DNA from: Melioribacteraceae bacterium | Lineage (GTDB): Bacteria; Bacteroidota; Ignavibacteria; Ignavibacteriales; Melioribacteraceae | DNA: 64,000 bases | Assembly (NCBI GenBank): GCA_021739765.1 | Contig: JAIPBD010000003.1 | Coordinates: 1 to 64,000 of the forward strand | Direction: 5' to 3' | Shown: positions 24,790-33,577 of the stretch, one piece after another | Numbering within the stretch: the first letter of the stretch is position 1 | Layout of the letters: each line of letters starts with the position of its first letter | Notes under the pieces: generated by a model | Told to the model about the DNA's origin: nothing | What the model saw: the letters and a program-made list of their open reading frames with translations, nothing else | Database searches by the model: none | Made by a program: the position numbers and the translations under genes

Positions 24790-27534
24790 TTAAAAAGAAA
24801 CATTAAGACCTAGAAATATTTTTCTTGGTTCGGAGTAGAAATTAGGATAAACAAACCAGCCGTCATCGGCACCAAACGCGAGGTCTTGTTGCAATGTATA
24901 ATCCGGAAGTCCTGTATCACCAAAAACCGTTGTTGGATTTTTTGCATCGAGCAGATTAAAAACTTTCACAAAAAATTGCAGCTCTTGTCCAAAGAGATTT
25001 AATTTTCTGTTCAACTCAAGGTCCACATTAAAAACATCTGGTTTGTTTCTGCTGTTCTCTGTCAAACCTGAGATAATATTTCGTCCGGAGTACGCTCCCG
25101 CAATTTGTGAAGGGGTGTAAGGTTGACCTGTGTTGAATCTGGAAATCAAACTCGCGCCCCATCCCTCATAGGCAAAAAACAATGTTGCATTAACAGTATG
25201 CGTTTGATCCCAATTGAGCGGGGTTAACACTTTTGTTGGTTCCGATCCATCGGCTTGGGCGAAAAATTCTTCTTCGGGTGTCGAGTTTGTGCCTTCCGCG
25301 ACTTGAAATGTGTAATCTATTGTAAAGGCATAATTTTCGGCGAACCGTTTGTTGAGCGCTAAAGTTATTCCACGAACATTCGCGAAATCTCGATTGATTC
25401 TAATCGCATAGGAGTTTCCGGCGAGCACAGTTTGTATTGGTTGACCGGTTGAAACCCAATCCCGTATATCGCGATAGAATCCGGTTACATCCATTGCGAA
25501 ATTTTCGGAAAGTTTCTGCTGCAAACCAATTTCGTAAATAGTTGTTCGTTGAGGTTTTAAATCCGGATTTCCAAACGGTCCTTGAATTCCTTGGGAAGAT
25601 GTTAATTTTATTTCATCACCTAAATAGAGTTGGCTGTACTCAGGAATTTGTTGAAAAATTCCAAATGAAAATCGAATAATTCCTTCATCTGTTATCGGGT
25701 AAGCAATTCCTATTCTTGGGCTGATCTGTGTTTTTAAGGAAGTTTCTTTCCACCAAAATTTTTCTTTTTCCGCAAGCGAATATTTATTCGATTCGATTTG
25801 TTCGTCAAGTCCAATATCGCCATCAAGATTTAAATCTTTGTAGATGTGTGTCAATCGGAAAGGATTGTAAATGTTTGGATCTTTCTCATCGACAGCAATT
25901 TTGCCTTGTGGATCAAACAGATCGAAACGAATTCCGATATTCAAGATTAAACTTTCTAATTCTATTTTATCTTGAATAAATGCGGAAAGTTTGAAAGGGG
26001 TTCTGGTGAACATATCGTGAGAGGTTACATCAACGCCGCGAATTGAAGGCACAAAAGGAACAACCTCTTGTCCAAATTCATTTTCAAGTGGAACGAGATT
26101 TATGTCTTCATAAAACAATCTGTCAAATTGAGTTTCGATACCAACTTTAATCAAGTTGGATTTGTTTAGTTGACTGCTCAATTCCCATTTAAGTACAGCA
26201 CTGGATGTGGATCTGAAAAAACGATTGAGATCTGTTCCCGCTCTTAAAAATTGGAATCCGCTGACATTCGCGGAATCGGGATGGACATATCGTTCGTCGA
26301 ACGGTGAATCATAAAGTTTGCTTGTATAATCATTGTATCTGTAAGCAAATGTCAAATCTTGAAAAGTAGAACTGCTTATCTGATGCGAAATTTTAGTCAC
26401 ACCGGTTAAACCAATTCTTTCATCCGGATTGTATCCGTTTGGATTAAGTCTGTAAATATGATTGTAATATTTCTGCTTATCGTAATTGGCGAATAAATCA
26501 GTTTTAACTCTTAGATTCTTTAATATTCTATATTCAAGAGAGAGCTGGCCGCTCCATCTTTCGTGCCCATTTAATGAAACTTTCTCTCCGCTTCCGGTGG
26601 TATCGGTTCCGCTTAAATTACCTTGCGGCGAATAAATATCTTTCCCAAAAATCCAACCGCCATTGTTGAATCTTCTGATTGACGCAAAGTAGAATAGATC
26701 GTCAGGAATTAACGCGCCGCTGATAAATCCTTGAATGTCGTAATTGTTTATCGGATCAAATGAATTGTCTGACCAAAACACATCATCATTTGAAGTAAAA
26801 TAATTACCTGAGAGAATTTCCAATCCGGATTTAAATTCGTTCGTTCCGGATTTTGTAACCAGATTAATAACGCCGCTCATCGCGTTTCCATATTCGGCGT
26901 TGAATGAACCGCTTATGATCTGCAATTCTTGGATTGAACCGGTCTCAAGCTGAACGGCTTGGAGTCGGGTAAAATCATCGGTGATGCTGATTCCATTTAC
27001 CATGTATAAAACTTCTGTCGATCTTCCGCCTCGAATATGAATTCCTCCACCGGCATCTCGATTTACACCGGCTTGTAAATCAATAACTTGATTCAAATCC
27101 TGAACGGGGAGATTGGCAATCTCTTCCGCTGTTACTCTGGCTTCGGTGGAAGTTAAATCTTTTCTGACCATTGGAGCGTTTGCGCTGACTACAATCTCAC
27201 CTTCCATTTCGATTGACATTGGCGACAATTCGAACTCCAAATCGGTGGTTAAATCCGTCAACACTTCAACACCGGAAATCAACATTTGCTGATAGCCGAC
27301 AAAATTGGCCTTGATATTGTAACGACCCGATGGAACTCGTAAAATCGTAAAATTACCCTCTATATCCGATGCCGTACCAAGCGAAGTTTTTTCAATAATA
27401 ATATTCGCGTAAGGAAGAGCCTCTCCGGTCGAAGCATCTTTTATCTGCCCGGTTATTTTCCCATAACCTTGTCCCGAGATGATTGTCGAAGACATCAAAA
27501 TAATCCAGAGGACTATAACTTTATTGATTTTCAT
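24790..27534 (-). CDS. TonB-dependent receptor with carboxypeptidase-like N-domain
   Basis: A 914-residue outer-membrane receptor of the SusC-like type. After the signal peptide comes a CarboxypepD_reg-like domain (GKITGQIKDASTGEALPYAN), then the plug (LPVQDLNQVIDLQAG, GGIHIRGGRSTEVLYMVNGI), then a long barrel ending in the aromatic terminus FLGLNVSF. It should import galacto-oligosaccharides released by the surface GH53. Its start overlaps the isomerase stop by ATGA, so the two are translationally coupled. No SusD-type lipoprotein gene follows, unlike standard Bacteroidetes polysaccharide loci. The substrate is inferred from neighbours. Confidence 0.9.
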   Translation of the reverse strand: MKINKVIVLWIILMSSTIISGQGYGKITGQIKDASTGEALPYANIIIEKTSLGTASDIEGNFTILRVPSGRYNIKANFVGYQQMLISGVEVLTDLTTDLEFELSPMSIEMEGEIVVSANAPMVRKDLTSTEARVTAEEIANLPVQDLNQVIDLQAGVNRDAGGGIHIRGGRSTEVLYMVNGISITDDFTRLQAVQLETGSIQELQIISGSFNAEYGNAMSGVINLVTKSGTNEFKSGLEILSGNYFTSNDDVFWSDNSFDPINNYDIQGFISGALIPDDLFYFASIRRFNNGGWIFGKDIYSPQGNLSGTDTTGSGEKVSLNGHERWSGQLSLEYRILKNLRVKTDLFANYDKQKYYNHIYRLNPNGYNPDERIGLTGVTKISHQISSSTFQDLTFAYRYNDYTSKLYDSPFDERYVHPDSANVSGFQFLRAGTDLNRFFRSTSSAVLKWELSSQLNKSNLIKVGIETQFDRLFYEDINLVPLENEFGQEVVPFVPSIRGVDVTSHDMFTRTPFKLSAFIQDKIELESLILNIGIRFDLFDPQGKIAVDEKDPNIYNPFRLTHIYKDLNLDGDIGLDEQIESNKYSLAEKEKFWWKETSLKTQISPRIGIAYPITDEGIIRFSFGIFQQIPEYSQLYLGDEIKLTSSQGIQGPFGNPDLKPQRTTIYEIGLQQKLSENFAMDVTGFYRDIRDWVSTGQPIQTVLAGNSYAIRINRDFANVRGITLALNKRFAENYAFTIDYTFQVAEGTNSTPEEEFFAQADGSEPTKVLTPLNWDQTHTVNATLFFAYEGWGASLISRFNTGQPYTPSQIAGAYSGRNIISGLTENSRNKPDVFNVDLELNRKLNLFGQELQFFVKVFNLLDAKNPTTVFGDTGLPDYTLQQDLAFGADDGWFVYPNFYSEPRKIFLGLNVSF

Positions 27535-29222
27535 AGTTCTATTTTCAAATTTGTGATCTTTTCTTTGTTGATTCCAACTTGATAGCTTTGATCTAATTCA
27601 TAGGCAAAAGCTCTTTCGATATCATTCAATTTCATCTGCAGAAATGCTTTTGCGACTTCATTTTTTACATCTTCGAATTGTGGTTTTACGGAAGTTTGCT
27701 TTTCGGTACATTTTAGGATTAGAAACATTCCTTGATAGGCAATCGGGTGTGATATTTCTCCGGCATTCAGCTTAAAAAGTCCATCTTCAATTTGATTTAT
27801 TTCGGATTCTGTAAAATATCCGAGATCACCACCGTTTTTCGCCGTCTTTTTTTGGATTGAATATTTCTTTGCCAGTTCTTCAAAATTTTCATTTGCCGAA
27901 ATCAATTTTAGAACAAGATCAACTTGTTTGGGATCATCGAGTAAAATTCCGGCAAATCTTGTTTTTGCCGGAATTATGTATGACTCGATAGTTTGATGGA
28001 AAAAATCTTCCATCTCCGATTCATCAGGCACAAATTCTTTTTTAAGTTTTTGCTGAACTTCATCAACCAAAAACAATTCGAAGTTTTTGTTAGTTGAAGC
28101 TATGAACTCTTCACTTTTATCAAGAGATAAACTAAGAGCTTTCAGTTCTAAGCTTTCTCTAACAACTAATCCGGCAACAAATTCTTTTAACTGCTCTACA
28201 TCAGAAATGTTTTTTCTAACTCGTTCCGAACTAAATAAACTGTATTGGTGAATTTTTTCCATCGTCCAATCCCCAATCATTGATTTTGCAACAATTTTAT
28301 TCCTATTTATTTGATTCTTAACATCAGAATCTTCAAGGCTTATTTCATCCCAACTTTGGATTGATTCAAATAACTCATTCACAGCTTTTTCAGAAAATTC
28401 TATTTGAAGAGATTCTCGACTTGACTGAACATAATTCTGCATAAAAGTTTCAAATTTTCTCTTCTTTGTGTAACGAAACAGCATTTCATATTTATTGTGA
28501 AATTCATTCTCGGTGAGAACCGGATTGCTTTTAATGTCATCGACCCGGATAATGCTGTAGCCATAAGCGGTTTTAACAGGTTCGGATATTTCACCGATTT
28601 CCATGGAGTACGCTTTATTCTCAAACTTCGAATCCATTTCGTCAAAACCGAAATATCCGAGTGAACCAAAATTGGCTTTCAGTTTGGGATCTGTGAAGGA
28701 TGAGAATGCTAAACTGTCAAAGTTCGCTCCGGCGGCTAATTGATTTTCAAGCTCCAAAATGCCGGAATAAGTTTTGCTGAAAAGATGACTCGCTTTAATC
28801 TTTGTATTCAACCGATAGAAAGTTTCTTTCAAATCTGTTTCCGTAATTTCAACTTCTTTTGAAATTACTCTGCTTGTATAAAGGTTAATCAATTCTTGTA
28901 ATCGGATACGTTCCAATTCCAGTTGCGCGTAATCTGTTTTATCAATTCCCAAATCTTTTGCATAAGTAACAAATAGTTTATCCCGAATCATTTTGTCCAG
29001 AAATGATTCTCTCATTTTGGGCGAATCCGATATTCCATTTTTTAACAGAAGTAGTTTATATTCTTTCGTGAAATCTTCAATCGTAATCACTTCTTCATGA
29101 ACAGTTGCGACGACACCGTTTTTATTTTTATCCTCTCCAGCATGCAGAACAGAAGTAAACAACAGCAAAACAACTGACATTACTTTGGAAAGGAAGCGAT
29201 ATTTATTGCGATAAAATTGCAT
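27531..29222 (-). CDS. Periplasmic PpiC/SurA-type peptidyl-prolyl isomerase
   Basis: A 563-residue exported protein (hydrophobic stretch VMSVVLLLFTSVLHAG). The SurA-like N-terminal helical part includes VVATVHEEVITIEDF. Two parvulin-like domains follow: one near 165-230 (GSLGYFGFDEMDSKFENKAY) and one near 430-510 (NGGDLGYFTESEINQIEDG). Such proteins chaperone outer-membrane barrels. Its stop overlaps the receptor start, and its start overlaps the galT stop (TAATG), so it is locked into the sugar operon. A dedicated folding factor for the receptor or PorV-like barrel is the obvious reading. A housekeeping SurA would be expected elsewhere in the genome. Confidence 0.88.
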   Translation of the reverse strand: MQFYRNKYRFLSKVMSVVLLLFTSVLHAGEDKNKNGVVATVHEEVITIEDFTKEYKLLLLKNGISDSPKMRESFLDKMIRDKLFVTYAKDLGIDKTDYAQLELERIRLQELINLYTSRVISKEVEITETDLKETFYRLNTKIKASHLFSKTYSGILELENQLAAGANFDSLAFSSFTDPKLKANFGSLGYFGFDEMDSKFENKAYSMEIGEISEPVKTAYGYSIIRVDDIKSNPVLTENEFHNKYEMLFRYTKKRKFETFMQNYVQSSRESLQIEFSEKAVNELFESIQSWDEISLEDSDVKNQINRNKIVAKSMIGDWTMEKIHQYSLFSSERVRKNISDVEQLKEFVAGLVVRESLELKALSLSLDKSEEFIASTNKNFELFLVDEVQQKLKKEFVPDESEMEDFFHQTIESYIIPAKTRFAGILLDDPKQVDLVLKLISANENFEELAKKYSIQKKTAKNGGDLGYFTESEINQIEDGLFKLNAGEISHPIAYQGMFLILKCTEKQTSVKPQFEDVKNEVAKAFLQMKLNDIERAFAYELDQSYQVGINKEKITNLKIEL

Positions 29223-30226
29223 TAAACATTTCTCAATTTTTCAGCCGCTAATTCGGCGGTTATATCTCGTTGCGGATTTCCGAGCATTTCATAACCAACC
29301 ATAAATTTTTTAACAGTCGCCGATCTTAATAAAGGGGGATAAAAATGCATGTGAAATTGCCATTCCGGGTGCGGAGAACCATCTGTCGGCGATTGATGAA
29401 TTCCCGAAGAATATGGAAAGGAAACATTGAACAGTCTGTCGTACTTTTTTGTGAGTATTGAAATCGCTTCGCCAAAATCAACAAGTTGTCGGTTGTTGAA
29501 AGAACTAAAACTTTGCAGATTTGAGTTTGCAAGAATCATAGTTTCAAACGGCCAAACCGCCCAGTAAGGAACCAGAACCGTAAAATTTTCATTTTCGAAA
29601 ATTATCCGTTCGCTTTTCTGTTTTTCTAAATGCAAATAATCTAAAAGAAGAGTGGATTTGTGAATATCAAAATATTTTTTTTGCTGTTTCGTTTCTTTTA
29701 GCGATTCCATCGGAAGTGATTCCTGTGCCCAAATTTGGCAATGCGGATGAGGATTACTCGCTCCCATCAGACTTCCTTTGTTTTCAAAAATCTGTACATG
29801 ATTTACAAATTCTTTTTTTCCAAGATTTTCATATTCGTTCTTCCAAACTTTTACTCCTTCAAGCAACTGCTTTTCGGATAAATCGGGCAAAGTAAGACTA
29901 TGGTCAGGCGAAAAACAGACAACCTTGCAAATTCCTCTTTCGGGTTTCGCGACAAGCAGCTCTCTTTCGTTTATGCTTTCTTCTTGGTTTTCAGGTAAAA
30001 GCGCGCTGAAATCATTCACAAAAACAAAAGTATCTGAATAATTTGGATTGAATTCCCCATTTGCTCGTTTATTACCCGGACAGAGATAGCAATCCTTGTC
30101 GTATTTTGGTTTGAGCGGAATGTCAATTTTTTCCGATTGACCCTGCCAGGGGCGATCCGAACGGTGCGGGGAAACTAAGATCCATTCACCGGTTAATATG
30201 TTAAATCTTCTATGTGGATTTTCCAT
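29222..30226 (-). CDS. galT: Galactose-1-phosphate uridylyltransferase
   Basis: A 334-residue class I GalT that swaps UMP between UDP-glucose and galactose-1-phosphate. The N-terminus ENPHRRFNILTGEWILVSPH is family-typical. Zinc ligands are in CYLCPGN, and the catalytic HPH is in SNPHPHCQIWAQE, with the histidine before CQ as the uridylylated residue. HQSPTDGSPHPEWQFHMHFYPP near the end carries the second HIT-like half. It is directly downstream of lacI, and a perfect 16-bp palindrome lies two bases before its ATG. It supplies the step after GalK. Confidence 0.95.
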   Translation of the reverse strand: MENPHRRFNILTGEWILVSPHRSDRPWQGQSEKIDIPLKPKYDKDCYLCPGNKRANGEFNPNYSDTFVFVNDFSALLPENQEESINERELLVAKPERGICKVVCFSPDHSLTLPDLSEKQLLEGVKVWKNEYENLGKKEFVNHVQIFENKGSLMGASNPHPHCQIWAQESLPMESLKETKQQKKYFDIHKSTLLLDYLHLEKQKSERIIFENENFTVLVPYWAVWPFETMILANSNLQSFSSFNNRQLVDFGEAISILTKKYDRLFNVSFPYSSGIHQSPTDGSPHPEWQFHMHFYPPLLRSATVKKFMVGYEMLGNPQRDITAELAAEKLRNV

Positions 30227-30227
30227 T

Positions 30228-30243
30228 TTGCAATCGATTGCAA
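30228..30243 (-). promoter_or_regulatory. LacI-family operator before galT
   Basis: TTGCAATCGATTGCAA is a perfect 16-bp palindrome with the central CG typical of LacI-family operators. It ends two bases before the galT start and would block initiation or translation start there. The half-site TTGCAATCG recurs in the inverted repeat before lacI (31268-31293), supporting a common regulator. Confidence 0.7.
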
Positions 30244-30262
30244 AGATTGATAAAATGAGTGA

Positions 30263-31267
30263 TCACGTGGATTCCCTTTCAATTAAATTTGTTTCTAAAG
30301 TTATTTTTTTCTCAGGAAAACCATCTTCACCTTTTATTAAAGAGATCAAAACTTCAGCCGCTTTCTTTCCCATTTCATAAGCCGGCTGCTCAATAGTTGT
30401 TAAGGAAGGCGACATATATTCGGTAATCGGGTTATTTGAGAATCCAACAATTGAGACTTTTCCGGGAATTTCGATTCCCATTTTTTTCAGATATAAAGTC
30501 GCGCCAACGGCTACGGGATCATTTACTGCAAAAATCGAATCAAACTCTATATTCTGCGCTATCAATTGTTTTATGCTTTTCAGTCCGTCATCCTCATGCA
30601 TTCCGCCATGCAAAACCAAGTTTTCGTCGAACGGAATTCCGGCTTCTTCAAGCGCTTCTTTGTAACCTTCGAATCTTCCCCTGCAATTCTGAAGAATTTG
30701 CGGTCCGGCGAGATGCACAATTCTTCTGTTTCCTTTGCTGATCAGATGGCTAACAGCATCTTTGCTTGCTTTGAAATCATCAATCACAACTTTATAAAGA
30801 TCATCTTCTTCCCAAACTCTATCGAAAAAGACAATTTTAACGCCTTTCTCAATCAAAATTTTAAAGTGGTCAATGTTTTGTGTGGTTTGCGATAATGAAA
30901 CAATAAATCCCGCAACTCGATGAAGGTATAGAGCGTTGGTATTAATTTTTTCTCTCTCTTCATCTTCATTTGATTGAGAAACAATTACCGTGAATCCGGC
31001 ATTATATGCAACTTCTTCAATTCCACTGATAGCTTTGGAAAAAAAATCATGTTTTATTTCGGGGATTATTATCCCAATCTGATTTGAATATTTAGTCTTA
31101 AGATTTCGAGCAACAATATTTGGTTCATAACCGAGTTTCAGAGCGGCGGCACGTACCAGTTTTTTGGTTTCGATATTTATATCCGGATGATTCCTCAGAG
31201 CACGAGAAATTGTTGAGGTTGATAATCCCAGATTCAATGCTAAATCTTTTATTGTAACTTGAGTCAT
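30263..31267 (-). CDS. LacI-family transcriptional regulator of the galactan operon
   Basis: A 334-residue LacI/GalR repressor. The N-terminal helix-turn-helix VTIKDLALNLGLSTSTISRA is followed by the hinge helix region (PNIVARNLKTKYSNQIGIIIP) and a periplasmic-binding-protein-like sensor domain. It is the first gene of the operon and has an operator overlapping its own promoter, so it should repress itself and everything downstream until a sugar ligand binds. A galactose-derived inducer is likely from the gene content; the ligand cannot be read from sequence. The galT operator offers a second control point within the operon. Confidence 0.93.
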   Translation of the reverse strand: MTQVTIKDLALNLGLSTSTISRALRNHPDINIETKKLVRAAALKLGYEPNIVARNLKTKYSNQIGIIIPEIKHDFFSKAISGIEEVAYNAGFTVIVSQSNEDEEREKINTNALYLHRVAGFIVSLSQTTQNIDHFKILIEKGVKIVFFDRVWEEDDLYKVVIDDFKASKDAVSHLISKGNRRIVHLAGPQILQNCRGRFEGYKEALEEAGIPFDENLVLHGGMHEDDGLKSIKQLIAQNIEFDSIFAVNDPVAVGATLYLKKMGIEIPGKVSIVGFSNNPITEYMSPSLTTIEQPAYEMGKKAAEVLISLIKGEDGFPEKKITLETNLIEREST

Positions 31268-31320
31268 GCAAACGTTCCCGATAACGATTGCAACTTAGAA
31301 ACATTTTTTTTCGATGTCAA
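31268..31320 (-). promoter_or_regulatory. Promoter and operator of the galactan operon
   Basis: On the minus strand TTGACA (31315-31320) and TAAGTT (31292-31297) are 17 bases apart, a sigma-70-type promoter with a weak -10. Immediately downstream, GCAATCGTT (31283-31291) and AACGTTTGC (31268-31276) form an inverted repeat with one mismatch and a 6-base spacer. It reaches to the lacI ATG. Repressor bound here would block the start of transcription for all eleven genes. Confidence 0.7.
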
Positions 31321-31412
31321 GAAAAATTTCATTTTCATCCAAGCCATGTTGCTCTAAACAGATTCATTCCATCGGGAAAATTGTTATCTCAATTGAGTAT
31401 ATTTTGTCTTGA

Positions 31413-31418
31413 TATAAT
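31413..31418 (+). promoter_or_regulatory. Putative -10 box for the pyrimidine phosphorylase gene
   Basis: TATAAT lies 16 bases before the start codon at 31435. No well-spaced -35 box is evident (TTGAGT is 14 bases upstream), so the promoter assignment is tentative. The leader would be very short. Confidence 0.35.
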
Positions 31419-31434
31419 AATCAATTAGGCGAAA

Positions 31435-32739
31435 ATGAATACTGTTAGCATAATTCGAAAGAAAAGAGATGGTAAATCACTAAACGAAGACGAAATTTTT
31501 TTTCTTATTGATTCCTACACAAAAGGTAAAATTCCGGATTATCAATTTTCCGCCTTTCTGATGGCAGGATACTTAAACGGATTCACCAAAAAAGAAACCG
31601 CCTTTTTAACAAAAGCAATGCTTTACAGCGGAAAGGTTATCGACCTCTCGGAAATACCGGGTGCGAAAGTTGACAAACACTCAACCGGCGGAGTGGGGGA
31701 CAAAACATCGTTAATCCTCGCGCCAATTGTTGCGGCTGCTGGCGTAAATGTACCCATGATTTCCGGTCGGGGATTGGGGCACACGGGTGGAACTCTTGAT
31801 AAACTTGAAAGCATTCCGGGCTTTAGAACTGATTTGAACCTTAAAGAATACAACCACGTAATTAAAAAATGCAGGGCTGTGTTAATAGGTCAGACAAAAG
31901 ATATCGCACCCGCCGATAAATTAATTTATTCACTTCGTGATGTTACCGCAACAGTCGAATCGATTCCATTAATAACCGGAAGCATAATGAGTAAAAAACT
32001 CGCCGAAGGAATTGATGGTTTAGTTCTGGATGTAAAAACCGGTTCCGGTGCTTTTATGAAAAAACAGAAAGACGCGGAGGAGCTTGCCTTATCCTTGATG
32101 AACACCGCCAAATCTTTCAAGAAAAAAGTAATCGCGATTATTACCGATATGAATCAACCGCTTGGGAATTATATCGGAAATTGGTTTGAAGTTTATGAAT
32201 CGGTTAAAGTTTTACAAGGTGAAAAAGTAGACGATTTACTTGAAGTTTCTCTCAATCTTTCCGGAGCGATGATTTATTTGGGCGGAAAAGCGAAATCTAT
32301 AAATGAAGGAATCGATATCTCAAACGAAATGATCTCATCCGGGAAAGCATTTAAAAAATTCCTCGAAATGGTTGAGCTTCAAGGTGGCGACATTTCTTTC
32401 TTGACTGATCTCGAAAAATATCCGGTTTCAAAATACAGCCGGCAAATTGTACTTGATAAAAGCGGTTATATCAAAACTATTGATAATTATGCAATCGGCA
32501 TGGCAGCTTTGGAACTCGGGGCCGGACGCAGAACAAAAGCGGATAAAATTGATCCAAAAGCCGGAATAATTTTTCACAAAAAAATCGGCGATCGGTTGAA
32601 AAAATCTGACCCGGTTTGCACAATTTACACTGATGACCAATCGGTAATTGATAATGTTGTGCAAAAAATTCAATCCTCTATCGGGTTGACTTCACAAAAA
32701 GTGAAACCGCCCAAATTGATCAAAAAGTTCTTGTATTAA
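31435..32739 (+). CDS. Thymidine/pyrimidine-nucleoside phosphorylase
   Basis: A 434-residue phosphorylase that splits pyrimidine (deoxy)nucleosides with phosphate to base and sugar-1-phosphate. The family signature is intact: KVDKHSTGGVGDKTSLIL near 83-100, SGRGLGHTGGTLDKLESIPG near 116-135, and LRDVTATVESIPLI with SIMSKKLAEGIDGLVLDVKTGSGAFM after it. The C-terminal domain ends KAGIIFHKKIGDRLKKSD. The length is that of bacterial DeoA/Pdp enzymes. It is followed 16 bases later by dCMP deaminase, making a small pyrimidine salvage operon. Confidence 0.94.
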   Translation: MNTVSIIRKKRDGKSLNEDEIFFLIDSYTKGKIPDYQFSAFLMAGYLNGFTKKETAFLTKAMLYSGKVIDLSEIPGAKVDKHSTGGVGDKTSLILAPIVAAAGVNVPMISGRGLGHTGGTLDKLESIPGFRTDLNLKEYNHVIKKCRAVLIGQTKDIAPADKLIYSLRDVTATVESIPLITGSIMSKKLAEGIDGLVLDVKTGSGAFMKKQKDAEELALSLMNTAKSFKKKVIAIITDMNQPLGNYIGNWFEVYESVKVLQGEKVDDLLEVSLNLSGAMIYLGGKAKSINEGIDISNEMISSGKAFKKFLEMVELQGGDISFLTDLEKYPVSKYSRQIVLDKSGYIKTIDNYAIGMAALELGAGRRTKADKIDPKAGIIFHKKIGDRLKKSDPVCTIYTDDQSVIDNVVQKIQSSIGLTSQKVKPPKLIKKFLY

Positions 32740-32755
32740 TTTTAAAGGAATCTAC

Positions 32756-33241
32756 ATGAATAACGACCGCCCATCGTGGGATGAATATTTTTTAAAGGTA
32801 GCAATGTTAGTATCCGAAAGAGCCACATGCCCTCGAATGCATTGCGGATGTGTTTTGGTGAAGGATCGTCAAATTCTTTCAACCGGATATAACGGCTCAA
32901 TTCCGGGTGATTCACATTGTGAGGATGATGGTTGTTTAATAGTTGATAATCACTGCGTAAGAACGATTCATGCTGAAATGAACGCCATTTTGCAATGTGC
33001 TTCGCACGGTGTAAATACGCATGGCGCGACTGCTTATGTCACAAATATGCCATGTACAAATTGTTCAAAAGCACTTATCGCTGCAGGAATAAAAGAAGTG
33101 ATAATTTTTTCTGATTATCACTCTACTCTCGCCGAGGATTTTTTCAAAAAAGGAAAGGTGGTACTGACCAGAATGCCGATGCCGAAAATTAATATTGACT
33201 ATGACTTAGATAGTTTTACTTCTGCAAAGAAAATCTCATAG
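32756..33241 (+). CDS. dCMP deaminase
   Basis: A 161-residue zinc deaminase of the ComEB/dCMP deaminase type. The catalytic HAEMNA motif (His-Ala-Glu) and the zinc pair in MPCTNCSKAL are present. CPRMHCGCVLVKDRQILSTGYNGS and DGCLIVDNHCVRTIHAE match the dCMP-specific N-terminal part. It converts dCMP to dUMP for thymidylate synthesis. AAAGGA precedes the start, and the gene lies directly after the pyrimidine phosphorylase. Confidence 0.93.
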   Translation: MNNDRPSWDEYFLKVAMLVSERATCPRMHCGCVLVKDRQILSTGYNGSIPGDSHCEDDGCLIVDNHCVRTIHAEMNAILQCASHGVNTHGATAYVTNMPCTNCSKALIAAGIKEVIIFSDYHSTLAEDFFKKGKVVLTRMPMPKINIDYDLDSFTSAKKIS

Positions 33242-33243
33242 AA

Positions 33244-33284
33244 TTTGATTGATGTATGTACTGTAAAGCCGTACATTAATCAAA
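33244..33284 (+). promoter_or_regulatory. Operator-like inverted repeat before yefM
   Basis: TTTGATTGATGTA (33244-33256) is nearly complementary to the right arm, whose outer part ATTAATCAAA ends at 33284. Inner TGTAC (33257-33261) and GTACA (33271-33275) add a second inverted pair. YefM antitoxins are known to bind palindromes with a TGTACA core, so this 60-base gap probably holds the autoregulatory site. Confidence 0.5.
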
Positions 33285-33304
33285 ACAAAATTTTGGTAAT
33301 AGAT

Positions 33305-33577
33305 ATGGCCGAACTTTCAGTAAATTATTTTAGAGCAAACCTCAAAAGGGTTGTTGAAGATGTCATTGACAAACATACACCCATCCGAATTAAACGAAGG
33401 GCGGGCAGGGATGTTGTAGTTATTAGTGCAGAGGATTGGGAACGTACAGAAGAAACTATTCACGTTCTTCAAAATCAGAATTTAATGACACAAATGAATG
33501 ATTCAAGCAAAACTCATAAAAGCAAAAAAGGATACAAACCTTCGAATAAAGAATTAGATGAGATCAATAGTTTTTGA
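33305..33577 (+). CDS. yefM: YefM-like antitoxin (Phd/YefM family)
   Basis: A 90-residue Phd/YefM antitoxin. The DNA-binding N-terminal half begins AELSVNYFRANLKRVVEDVI and includes RRAGRDVVVISAEDWE. The C-terminal tail, rich in charged residues and asparagine, is the flexible toxin-wrapping part. The ATG at 33305 is preferred: the longer frame from 33245 starts at a TTG inside the operator region and adds residues atypical for the family. It overlaps the toxin gene by 20 bases. Confidence 0.9.
   Translation: MAELSVNYFRANLKRVVEDVIDKHTPIRIKRRAGRDVVVISAEDWERTEETIHVLQNQNLMTQMNDSSKTHKSKKGYKPSNKELDEINSF

Noticed and set aside
9614-31267. SusD homolog in the galactan operon
   Set aside because: None of the proteins has a lipoprotein signal with TPR-like SusD features; the neighbour of the receptor is a large type IX-like protein instead.
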